From NCBI RefSeq assembly GCF_017302275.1, contig NZ_JAFLDR010000001.1, forward strand, positions 1 to 64,000: 64,000 nt of DNA, read 5' to 3'. Both the position numbers and the translations under genes were made by a program. Origin of the DNA: Sulfuritalea sp. (lineage in GTDB: Bacteria; Pseudomonadota; Gammaproteobacteria; Burkholderiales; Rhodocyclaceae). Numbering within the stretch: position 1 is the stretch's first letter; the number at the start of each line of letters is the position of its first letter. Below, piece by piece: positions 7,103 to 15,026 of this stretch. The notes below the pieces were generated by a model. That model had not been told where the DNA came from and ran no database searches. It worked only from the letters and a program-made list of their open reading frames with translations.

Positions 7103-8341
7103 CTAGGCGTGGCGAAAACTCAATGCCGCTCGACTATGCATCGATACCACTTCCGCTCCAGCCTTGAGCTTGTCGAGATAATCCGCCCACTCCTGCATCA
7201 TCTTCCGTCGCTCTGGCAGATATTCCGCGAAGTTGTATGACGCGGAAACACGATTCCGCTCGCCGTGAGCCAACTGACGCTCTATCGCTGCATGCGGATA
7301 CCCAAGCTCATGAAGCATCGTCGATGCCATCGACCTGAACCCGTGCCCTGTCATTTCATCCTTGGTGTAGCCAAGACGCCGCAGCGCTCCAGTGATCGTG
7401 TTTTCACTCATGGATCGCCCAAGCCCACGCTCGCTTGGAAACACGTACTGGCCGTGCCCCGTCAATTGCTGAATTTCATTCAGTATCGCCATTGATTGCT
7501 TTGAGAGAGGGACGATATGCTGTTCTCGCATTTTCATCCTCCCGGCCGGAATGCGCCATTCCGCCTTGTCGAAATCGAACTCGGACCACACGGCGTTGCG
7601 AAGCTCGCCAGGACGCACAAACACCAAGGCAGCGAACTTGAGCGCGCAACGGGTAACAAATGCGCCGGTGAAGTCATCGATGGCACGCATGAGGGCGCCG
7701 ACTTCTTTTGGCGAAGTGACGGATGCATGATGCCGGACATTCCGTTTGGGCAAGATTCGACTGATCTCGATATCGCGCGAAGGATCTCGGTTCGCCTGAC
7801 CAATGCCGACAGCGTGGCGGAAGATCCGGCCACAAAGATTATGAACCCGCTTGGCAACGTCCAATGCTCCCCTACTCTGTATCCGTCGAATGATATCGAG
7901 CAAGTCCGGGGCGGTGATATCTGCAATTGGCCGCGATCCTATCCAAGGGTACACGTCGACTTCGAGCCAGCGTTTCAGTTTGGATTTCGTATTGGCAGCC
8001 ATGGTTGGCGAGTCATTCTCGTACCAGAGAATGGCAAATGCCTTAAAGCTATTGTCAGCCGCCAATCTCTCCCGCCGCTTGCGTTCCTTTTTTTCAGCGC
8101 TCGGGTCCGTCCCCGCATCCAACAACTTCCGAGCCTCAACAACCTTGGTCCGTGCGCCAGCTCCGCGCACATCTGGATAAACCCCTAAAGCAAGGCGCTT
8201 TTCCTTACCCTGGAAGCGATATTTCCACCGCCAAAGCTTTCCACCAGACGGGGATATCTCCAAGTAAAGGCCACTCCCATCGGTAAGCCTGTAGGCCTTG
8301 TCTTTTGGCTTGGCATTCTTGATTTTCATGTCAGTCAGCAT
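7103..8341 (-). CDS. int: P4-type tyrosine recombinase / integrase
   Basis: The protein begins with the arm-binding domain typical of P4-type integrases (LTDGSGLYLEISPSGGKLW, then LGVYPDV). A SAM-like core-binding domain follows at about residues 110-200, then the catalytic domain. Counting from the longest ORF, catalytic residues are R252 (VRPGELR), H342 and R345 (HGFRS), H368 (LAHGE) and the nucleophile Y378 (SASYNF). The frame is open to 8368, but I place the start at ATG 8341 because GGAGG lies five bases upstream of it; this gives 412 residues. The gene abuts the 3' end of tRNA-Leu, which is its likely attachment site. Confidence 0.93.
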   Translation of the reverse strand: MLTDMKIKNAKPKDKAYRLTDGSGLYLEISPSGGKLWRWKYRFQGKEKRLALGVYPDVRGAGARTKVVEARKLLDAGTDPSAEKKERKRRERLAADNSFKAFAILWYENDSPTMAANTKSKLKRWLEVDVYPWIGSRPIADITAPDLLDIIRRIQSRGALDVAKRVHNLCGRIFRHAVGIGQANRDPSRDIEISRILPKRNVRHHASVTSPKEVGALMRAIDDFTGAFVTRCALKFAALVFVRPGELRNAVWSEFDFDKAEWRIPAGRMKMREQHIVPLSKQSMAILNEIQQLTGHGQYVFPSERGLGRSMSENTITGALRRLGYTKDEMTGHGFRSMASTMLHELGYPHAAIERQLAHGERNRVSASYNFAEYLPERRKMMQEWADYLDKLKAGAEVVSMHSRAALSFRHA

Positions 8342-8527
8342 ATCGACCTCCACCCGGGGGCATTTCATTCATTGGCATCTGGCCGCCAGCCTGAATGCCC
8401 CCGATTATGCCCCACAATTTCCCGGATTTCAGCGGATCAAGATGGATGTAGCTAAACAACATGGCAACGAAAAACCCTTGCCATACCTCTCGATCTGGAC
8501 GTTACTGGCTCTACCTAAACAATTTCT

Positions 8528-8612
8528 TGGTGCCCGGAACCGGAATCGAACCGGTATGGCTTGCGCCGAGGGATTTTAAGTCCCTTGTGTCTACCAATTT
8601 CACCATCCGGGC
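8528..8612 (-). tRNA. tRNA-Leu (anticodon UAA)
   Basis: The minus strand folds as an 85-base class II tRNA. The acceptor stem pairs GCCCGGA (8612-8606) with TCCGGGC, followed by discriminator A and an encoded CCA ending at 8528. The anticodon arm is GGGA-CTTAAAA-TCCC with anticodon TAA, followed by a long variable arm. The T arm reads ACCGG-TTCGATT-CCGGT. The 3' half is the probable attachment site of the adjacent integrase. Confidence 0.97.
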
Positions 8613-8704
8613 AGTGGGTTTCATGGAGTGGTCCGGGTCGGGATTCGAGGCGATTCTACCGTGCCGCCGGCGCCGACTTTTCGCGAACCCGGAAGGAATG
8701 ATCG

Positions 8705-10699
8705 CTATTCGCTGCGCCCGGTGAACGCAAGCAGGTCGCTCAACTGGTCGTCGACGCGCAACAGTTCGCGCCGCACGCGGCCGTGGTGGCGCTCGGCAAT
8801 GCCTTGCGCGAGATCCACCAGCAGCTTGCCGAGCCAACCCGGCAGTGGCTCGCCGACGCGCGGAAACAGCTGGCGCAGCCTTTCGGCATGCGGTTTGAAC
8901 ACGTCGTGGAAGATTTCGTCGTCGAGCGACATGACAACCTGGAAACTTCCGGGATCACCTTGCCGTCCGCAGCGCCCGAACAACTGCCGGTCGATACGCC
9001 GCGAGTCGTGGCGTTCCGTCGCCAGCACATGGAGGCCGCCGAGCTCGGCGACGCCCGGCGCCAGCCGGATGTCGGTGCCGCGACCCGCCATGTTGGTGGC
9101 GACCGTGATGCGCCCGCGCTCGCCGGCGCGGGCGATCACCTCGGCCTCCTCCTGGTCCTGCCGGGCGTTGAGCACCTGGTGGGCGAGTCCGGCGAGCGAC
9201 AGCAGCGCGCTCAGATGCTCGGACGCGGCGACCGATCGCGTGCCGACCAGCACGGCGCGACCCTCGTTCTGCAGCCGGCGCAATCGATCGACCACGGTCG
9301 CCCACTTTTCCTCGGCGGTGAGGTAGACCTCGTCGGGCATGCCCCGACGCCGTACCGGACGATTGGTCGGTATCGTTACCACCGGCAGTCGGTAGACCGA
9401 CCAGAGTTCGCCGGCAACCTCCCTGACGGTACCGGTCATCCCGGCCACACGCAGGTAGCGGCGGAAGAACCGCTGGTAACTGATGCGCGCGAGCGTCTCC
9501 TGCTGACCGGTAATCGCGCAGCCCTCCTTCGCCTCGATCATCTGGTGCAATCCGCGCTCCCACGAGCGATCGGCCATCACCCGGCCGGTGTATTCGTCCA
9601 CGATCTGGACCTTGCCGTTGCGCACCAGGTACTGCTTGTCGCGCTGATAAAGGTACAGGGCGGCCAGCGCGCGGCGGATCAGTTCCTCGCGCCTTCGCGG
9701 GCCCATCCAGAGCCCCCCGTAAGGCTCCGCCAGTTCGGTGGCGCGACGCCGCCCGCGCTCGGTGAGTTCGACGTCATGCTCGCGCGGCCGGATCGAGAAA
9801 TCGGAACCGGTGTCCATCTGCCGCGCCATGGTCACCGCTTCGGCGTAAACCTGTTCTTCCTGGCTCGTATCGCCGACGTTGGAAATGATAAGTGGCGTGC
9901 GCGCCTCGTCGATCAGCACGCTGTCCGCCTCGTCGACGATGACGAAGCACAGGCCGCGCAGCAGCAGACGGCTGGCGTGCGAGTGTTCGGCGTGCAGGGC
10001 TTCGAGCTGGAGCCGCATGTGCCCGGTGTCGCGCCCGAGCATCAGGCGGTCCTTCAGGTAATCGAACACCATCTGCTTGTTGGTGCCATAGGTAATGTCG
10101 CAGGCATAGGCGGCGCGGCGGGCCTCGGGCGCCATGCCCTCGGTGATGGTGCCGACGCTGAGGCCGAAGAACTTGTAGATCGGCGCCATCCACGCCGCGT
10201 CGCGCATCACCAGGAAATCATTGACCGTAACGATATGCACCGGGATCCCGGCGAGCGCCGCGGTGCAGGCCGGCAGGGTCGCCGTCAGGGTTTTGCCCTC
10301 CCCCGTTTCCATTTCGGCGATCTTGCCTTCCAGCATGACGCGGCCACCAAGAAGCTGTACGTCGAAGGGCCGCATGCCGAGACGGCGCCCGGATATCTCG
10401 CGGATGATGGCAAAACTGCGCGCCACCAGTGCTTCGTCCAGACCCTCGCTGTATAGGCGCCGCCGCAGGTCGGGAACGCACTCACGGATTTCCTTGTCCG
10501 TCAGGGCGACGAGGTGCTGTCCCTCCCCATCGACAAGGGAAATGAATTCGCCGCGCCCCGGACTGCGCCCATACACGCGCTGCCGGATGAATCCCCCCAG
10601 GCCGGCGGCGGCGCGATCCAGCCAGCCGTCGCGCAGATCCTCCCGCTGCGGATACGGCCCGAGCGCGATCCCGGGCCGCAACAGCGTGGTACTAGACAT
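8705..10699 (-). CDS. SecA-like ATPase, short accessory form
   Basis: The 664-residue protein carries the SecA motor motifs in order. These are a Walker A ETGEGKT (131-137), a DEAD-type VDEAD (255-259) with LIDEARTPLIIS, a preprotein-binding region, IVDEYTGRVM (366-375), GMTGT (420-424), NMAGRGTDI (536-544) and the arginine-finger region RIDRQLFGRCGRQGD. Normal SecA is about 900 residues; this one stops about 75 residues after the last motor motif. It therefore lacks most of the helical scaffold with the two-helix finger, the wing domain and the C-terminal zinc site. ATG with GAGG upstream; it overlaps the M50 gene by 8 bases. As last gene of the giant-protein operon it is probably a dedicated motor (inference). 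Housekeeping SecA function is unlikely. Confidence 0.88.
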   Translation of the reverse strand: MSSTTLLRPGIALGPYPQREDLRDGWLDRAAAGLGGFIRQRVYGRSPGRGEFISLVDGEGQHLVALTDKEIRECVPDLRRRLYSEGLDEALVARSFAIIREISGRRLGMRPFDVQLLGGRVMLEGKIAEMETGEGKTLTATLPACTAALAGIPVHIVTVNDFLVMRDAAWMAPIYKFFGLSVGTITEGMAPEARRAAYACDITYGTNKQMVFDYLKDRLMLGRDTGHMRLQLEALHAEHSHASRLLLRGLCFVIVDEADSVLIDEARTPLIISNVGDTSQEEQVYAEAVTMARQMDTGSDFSIRPREHDVELTERGRRRATELAEPYGGLWMGPRRREELIRRALAALYLYQRDKQYLVRNGKVQIVDEYTGRVMADRSWERGLHQMIEAKEGCAITGQQETLARISYQRFFRRYLRVAGMTGTVREVAGELWSVYRLPVVTIPTNRPVRRRGMPDEVYLTAEEKWATVVDRLRRLQNEGRAVLVGTRSVAASEHLSALLSLAGLAHQVLNARQDQEEAEVIARAGERGRITVATNMAGRGTDIRLAPGVAELGGLHVLATERHDSRRIDRQLFGRCGRQGDPGSFQVVMSLDDEIFHDVFKPHAERLRQLFPRVGEPLPGWLGKLLVDLAQGIAERHHGRVRRELLRVDDQLSDLLAFTGRSE

Positions 10700-12968
10700 T
10701 GAACTGCCTCAACAGCAACCGTCGGAAGGCACGATAGAGCTGGAATCCGACGGGCTCAAAGCCATGGTCGAAGCGGACGAAGACCCTGGCGCCGAGATAT
10801 TCGGTGCGCACTTCACCCGGCAGTGTCAGTTCAAGCTGGAAAATCTGGTTGAGCGCCGTCACGCCCTTGCCGTCGCGCGGGTCGACCGTGATCGGCCCCC
10901 CGCCCGCGCTGCCCAGCGCCGCGGTCGGCAACTGTTGCGAGGCGCCCGGAACCTGGCGGCGAATTCGCGCCGGCATCGGGCTGGCTCCCCAGCCTGCAAG
11001 CATCACCTCGACGCCCCGGGTCTCCTGCAGCACCACGGCAATGTCATCCTGCAACAACGCCACGCGCGCGGTCTGTTCCCGGGGCTCCACGACGTAACCG
11101 ATCAACTGCCCCTTGCTGACGAAGCGCCCGGCGAGATCCGCGGCATTCGGCACGATGAAGCGGCCATTGGCCGGGCTGCGGAACACCAGGTCGGCCGCGC
11201 GTTCGCGGCTGCGCCGCAGGTTTGCCTCGGCGGCGATGATCTGCTCGCGGAGCATGGCGGCCTGCACCCGGTCCATTGTCAATGAAGCGTCGTACTTGGC
11301 GATCAGCTCCTGCATCTGCGCCTCGAGCATCGCGACGCGAGCCGCGAGAAAGGGCTCCTCGGCGCGAACCAGCGGCTGGTCGCGGCTGACTTCGCCGTCG
11401 GCCGGCGCCAGCAGGTCGACGATGAAGCCTTCCGTCCCGGCCCGCACCTGTGCCTCCTCGGGCACCCAGAGCACCCCTTCGGTGCGGGTCCAGTGCGGGA
11501 ACGGCGCGACGAACAGCAGGACCGCCACCAACGCGGCAAGCGCGATGCTGGTCGATACCGCACGCCCGCGCTGGCGCCGCAGGCCGGGATTGGAAACGAG
11601 AAACGAGAGGGACTTGCCGATGGGCATCATCACCTGCGTCGCGATGGCCCAGATCGCCAGCAGTACCCCGATGAAAAAAAACTTTCCGGCGATGAAGGTG
11701 ATGATGATGAAGGAGATGAATATCCGGTACACGAAAGACGCGATGCCATAGACGACCATCCAGAATCGTTCCCCGGTCGAATGCGCCGGCGATTCGGCAT
11801 CGGCGACGCCGAAAACGTATCGCTGGAACAGGTAGCCGAGATACTGGTTGGAGCGCGATCCCAGGTTGGGCATTTCGATCGCATCGGTGAGCACGTAGTA
11901 ACCGTCGAAACGAAGCAGCGGATTGCCGTTGAACAGCAAGGTGGACACGCCGCTGATCAGCATCACGTTGTAGGCGATGGCCCGCACCGCGCCCGGCTCC
12001 ACCACGAGCCAGGTGAACAAGGCGAGGGAACCGAGAAACAGCTCCACGGCGATGCCCGCGGCGCCGACCACCATGCGCTTGCGCTTGTCGTTGAAGCCCC
12101 AGGAAGCCGAGGCATCGACGTAGGGCACCGGCGACAACACCAGCAGCATGATGCCGATCTCGTGTACCTCGCCACCCCATTTCCTGATCGCGTAGGCGTG
12201 CCCGAGTTCATGCAGTGCCTTGACCACCGGATACACGAACCAGAGCAGCACGAGATTCCCCGGATCGAGCACGCGATCGGCGATATTCTCCGTCAGATCG
12301 GTCCAGTGGGAAGCCGCCAGCATGGCTCCGGTGCCAACCACCGCAAGCCAGAGGAGTATCCCGAACCAGCCGAACAGCGGTTGCACCCACGGCAGCGTCC
12401 GCTGCAGGAAGCGGTCCGGGTCGAGCAGCGGAAAGCGCAGCGCCAGAGGGGTCCACAGCCGGCGCCGCCACAGCATGCGCTCATGCTTCTGGTGTCGCCG
12501 GAATACTTCCATGCTGTCGGGTGGCACGTCGCACAGCAAAACGTCGGTGGCATGCAACTGTCCGAGCAGGCGTATCACCTCTTCCTGTGTCGGCGCGCCG
12601 TCGCCCAGATGCGCGCTGGTCGCCTCCCAGATTTCCTGCACCGTCTTCTCGCCGTCCATCAGGCCGATGAAGTGGTGCGCCGCCGGCGAAAAGCGGTGCG
12701 AACGCTCGGCGGCAAAGTCCTGGAGGACGAACCAGACCTTGTCGCGAAACGACTGGCGCAGGATTCTGGCGTGTGAGCGCAGCCTCGGCTTGAGCGATGC
12801 AACCCGGTACCAGGAGGGACTGAAAAGGGTGTCGCTCACGACCTGCCAGATCGACGTGAAATAACAGAATGGGTCGCTGGTGACATCGAGCGCAGCGAGC
12901 CGATCAGTAACCCCCCGCGAGGGGGGCGAAGGGGGGCGGGGCGAAGTTGCGAGCCCATGGTCTGGCAA
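10692..12968 (-). CDS. PqqD-like / M50 zinc protease / HlyD fusion
   Basis: Three parts are visible in 758 residues. Residues about 75-150 resemble a PqqD-type winged helix (FSPAAHHFIGLMDGEKTVQEIWE), the fold that recognises leader peptides in peptide-modification systems. Residues about 195-480 are multi-pass membrane and contain HELGH (253-257), with a third ligand in NGNPLLRFDG (D355), the site-2-protease M50 signature. Residues 490-740 are a HlyD-like arm with coiled coil (540-590) and lipoyl-like halves. The start is uncertain because a G-run-rich stretch at about 12908-12946 lies inside the first 20 codons. It lies 54 bases after the GAF-HlyD gene. Function: an inner-membrane protease/adaptor, probably acting on the giant protein during export (inference). 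Confidence 0.85.
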   Translation of the reverse strand: MPDHGLATSPRPPSPPSRGVTDRLAALDVTSDPFCYFTSIWQVVSDTLFSPSWYRVASLKPRLRSHARILRQSFRDKVWFVLQDFAAERSHRFSPAAHHFIGLMDGEKTVQEIWEATSAHLGDGAPTQEEVIRLLGQLHATDVLLCDVPPDSMEVFRRHQKHERMLWRRRLWTPLALRFPLLDPDRFLQRTLPWVQPLFGWFGILLWLAVVGTGAMLAASHWTDLTENIADRVLDPGNLVLLWFVYPVVKALHELGHAYAIRKWGGEVHEIGIMLLVLSPVPYVDASASWGFNDKRKRMVVGAAGIAVELFLGSLALFTWLVVEPGAVRAIAYNVMLISGVSTLLFNGNPLLRFDGYYVLTDAIEMPNLGSRSNQYLGYLFQRYVFGVADAESPAHSTGERFWMVVYGIASFVYRIFISFIIITFIAGKFFFIGVLLAIWAIATQVMMPIGKSLSFLVSNPGLRRQRGRAVSTSIALAALVAVLLFVAPFPHWTRTEGVLWVPEEAQVRAGTEGFIVDLLAPADGEVSRDQPLVRAEEPFLAARVAMLEAQMQELIAKYDASLTMDRVQAAMLREQIIAAEANLRRSRERAADLVFRSPANGRFIVPNAADLAGRFVSKGQLIGYVVEPREQTARVALLQDDIAVVLQETRGVEVMLAGWGASPMPARIRRQVPGASQQLPTAALGSAGGGPITVDPRDGKGVTALNQIFQLELTLPGEVRTEYLGARVFVRFDHGFEPVGFQLYRAFRRLLLRQFNV

Positions 12969-13022
12969 GGGGGAGAGCGGTTCATGATCTGCGAGTGGCT
13001 GTCGAAGCCATCGGCGATAGCT

Positions 13023-14897
13023 CTACGGCCACCAGGACCAGACCCACATGCGCATCCAGTGCACCAGCTTGTGGGTCCATATCCAGACCAGGCGGCGCCG
13101 TTCGACATGGATCTTGCCGACGCCCTCCATGCCCGGACGCAGCTTGTCGATCGCGCCCTTCGCCCTGGCCTCAACGCGGAAGAAGTTGCGGCCCTGATCG
13201 ACCACAGATACCGGCGTGATCTTCTCGACTGTCAGCTCGAATTCATCGTTGGGCATGCTGGCCAGCGCGAGGCGGCCTGGCTTGCCGACCGCGACCTCGG
13301 TGATGTCGCGCTCATCCACTTTCATGATGACGCGGTACGTATCCAGCGGTGCGAGTTCGAACAGCACGTTGCCGCGCTCGACCGCGGCGCCGAGCGATTG
13401 GCTGAGGTCGCCCTTGACGACGACGGCATCGAAGGGAGCCACCAGCTGGGCGCGGGAAATCTGCTCGTCGATCAGGGTAAGCTGCGCCCGTACCTGCCCA
13501 CCCTGCGCCTCGAGGATCGCGGCGCGCGCGCGATTCCCCTCGGCGATGGCCTGGCGGCGCTCGCTTTCCTGCTGGGCGCCCTGGCTCAGCACCTTCTGCC
13601 GTTCGAGCCGCAGGTCGCGGGTATCCATGGCGGCCAGCACGTCGCCCTCGCGCACGATGTCGCCGGCGCGGGCCCGCGCTTCGACGATGTAGCCCTGCAT
13701 GGCCGCAGTGACCGCGCGCTGCACCTTGCCTTCGAGGCTGGCATCGGCCGTAATCATGTAGTCGCCATCGACGATGGAGAAAAAGGCCAGCGCCAGCGCA
13801 CCGAACAGCGCCCACAGCTTGAGCGCGGCATGGCGCGGCCCCACCAGTTGGCGCCAGTGGGTGCGCATGCTGTCGAGGGCCTTCTCGGCCAGCCAGCGGT
13901 CTTCCCTGCGCTTGACATCGAGCACCGGCCCAACGAGCAAGGCGGCATGCTCGCAGAGTTCCACCGTGCGCGCATCGAACTCGGCGCCGGCCGGAAGTTC
14001 CAGGACCAGGGCGCCAAGCACGCGCTCGCCGGCGGTCAGGGGGATGGTGCATACCGCGCCGATGGCGTGTTGCTGGAGGAGCTCGGCATGGGCGCGGGTA
14101 ACCTGGAACGGACCATCCTTGCGCGATGGGAAAACGACGGTCGCCAGCTGGTCCGCCGCCTCGTCCATTGCGCCCTCGATGGCGCGCACCAGGTTGGTTT
14201 TCTTGCCGAAGGCCGAACTGTGGGACAACGCCCGCACCTGGATGTGGCGCCCCTTCATGAAGCCCAGGCTGACGCGCTCGCAACCGAAGGTGGTCGCAAG
14301 CTCGGTCGCCACCGCCGTCGCAGCCGCCTGAAAGCGTTCGTGCTGCAACGAGGTCGCGATGATTTCGAGCACCGTGACCAGCCGCGCCTTGCTGGTGAAG
14401 GTCTTGCGCCGCGCCAGGGCCTCCAGCCAGCCGATGCCCCAGCCGAGGCGCTGCACCAGGTCGCGCACCGCGCCCTCGGAGCGGCCTTCGATCTCCAGCG
14501 CGGCGGCACCATAGAGTTCGTCGTCGACCAGGATGGGATGCGCGATGAATATCGGATCCTGGCGGCGCGGGACGCGCTTGGTGCCGTCAACCACTACCCG
14601 GCGACCTTGCAGGGCCCGCTCGACCACCGCGGCGAGCTTGGGGCTGCCTTCGATTCCCTCGGGCCAGACCGCAACCGGCGCGAAAGCCGCCGCCTCGGAC
14701 GCACGCAGGATGACGGCGCCACGAATGACGCCCTCGAAAGCTCGACACTGGATATCGAGCCAACCCGCGGCAAAGCTGTGCGCATCGCCGGCATGGGCAA
14801 GCCGCGCCCACGCCGTCGATTCGAATGATTCCTCGTTTCCGTCGCCCGCTGTCCGTCGGGCATCGGTTATCAGGGCAATGCCGTCATCGGTCGTCAC
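13023..14897 (-). CDS. GAF-domain HlyD membrane-fusion protein
   Basis: The start is GTG at 14897 with AGGA upstream. Of 624 residues, about the first 350 are predicted cytoplasmic and include a GAF-like domain (about 170-325). One membrane segment follows (about 358-376, LWALFGALALAFFSIVDG). The periplasmic part is HlyD-like: a first lipoyl half (GYIVEARARAGDIVREGD), a coiled-coil hairpin (430-480), a second half (LVAPFDAVVV), then a beta-barrel domain with ITEVAVGKPGRL. It ends in a Trp-rich tail. Adaptors of this kind bridge inner membrane to TolC. A cytoplasmic GAF sensor on an adaptor is unusual and suggests that export is gated by a small ligand or partner (inference). Confidence 0.85.
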   Translation of the reverse strand: MTTDDGIALITDARRTAGDGNEESFESTAWARLAHAGDAHSFAAGWLDIQCRAFEGVIRGAVILRASEAAAFAPVAVWPEGIEGSPKLAAVVERALQGRRVVVDGTKRVPRRQDPIFIAHPILVDDELYGAAALEIEGRSEGAVRDLVQRLGWGIGWLEALARRKTFTSKARLVTVLEIIATSLQHERFQAAATAVATELATTFGCERVSLGFMKGRHIQVRALSHSSAFGKKTNLVRAIEGAMDEAADQLATVVFPSRKDGPFQVTRAHAELLQQHAIGAVCTIPLTAGERVLGALVLELPAGAEFDARTVELCEHAALLVGPVLDVKRREDRWLAEKALDSMRTHWRQLVGPRHAALKLWALFGALALAFFSIVDGDYMITADASLEGKVQRAVTAAMQGYIVEARARAGDIVREGDVLAAMDTRDLRLERQKVLSQGAQQESERRQAIAEGNRARAAILEAQGGQVRAQLTLIDEQISRAQLVAPFDAVVVKGDLSQSLGAAVERGNVLFELAPLDTYRVIMKVDERDITEVAVGKPGRLALASMPNDEFELTVEKITPVSVVDQGRNFFRVEARAKGAIDKLRPGMEGVGKIHVERRRLVWIWTHKLVHWMRMWVWSWWP

Positions 14898-15026
14898 TCG
14901 AAAATCCTATTTCCCGGATCGATTCAGGCCATTCCCGACAAAGGGAAACAACAAGTATCGATGCATTGCAACACGCAGGCCTTGGTGGCGCATCGACCCG
15001 ATGGAACCGCGACCCTGCAGGGTGAT

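Larger units (their letters stand above)
1..8527. mobile_element. Integrated P2/P4-like element at tRNA-Leu, partial
   Basis: The block from the left window edge to the 3' end of tRNA-Leu holds a P4-type integrase right beside the tRNA, an AlpA-type regulator, a P2-like tail chaperone and tape-measure cassette, and two Ogr/Delta-type activators. The integrase and tRNA are both on the minus strand, the usual arrangement when a tyrosine recombinase uses the 3' end of a tRNA as its attachment site. I found no second copy of the tRNA 3' end inside the window, so the other end is expected to the left. It could be a defective P2-like prophage, a tail-gene-bearing satellite, or the end of a larger prophage. 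The right border is inferred from the tRNA position, not from a seen direct repeat. Confidence 0.75.

Noticed and set aside
7087-7118. Inverted repeat TTTTCGCC/GGCGAAAA at the integrase stop as a terminator
   Set aside because: The T run lies on the 5' side of the stem on either strand, so it does not have the layout of a rho-independent terminator.
1-8527. Second attachment site inside the window
   Set aside because: I looked for another copy of the tRNA-Leu 3' end and saw none; the left end of the element is probably beyond the window.
8783-10456. 557-codon plus-strand frame opposite the SecA-like gene
   Set aside because: The minus strand has every SecA motor motif in order; the plus product is His/Arg-rich and has no domain.
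12957-14828. 623-codon plus-strand frame opposite GAF-HlyD
   Set aside because: It is antisense to a well-supported adaptor gene and shows no domain.
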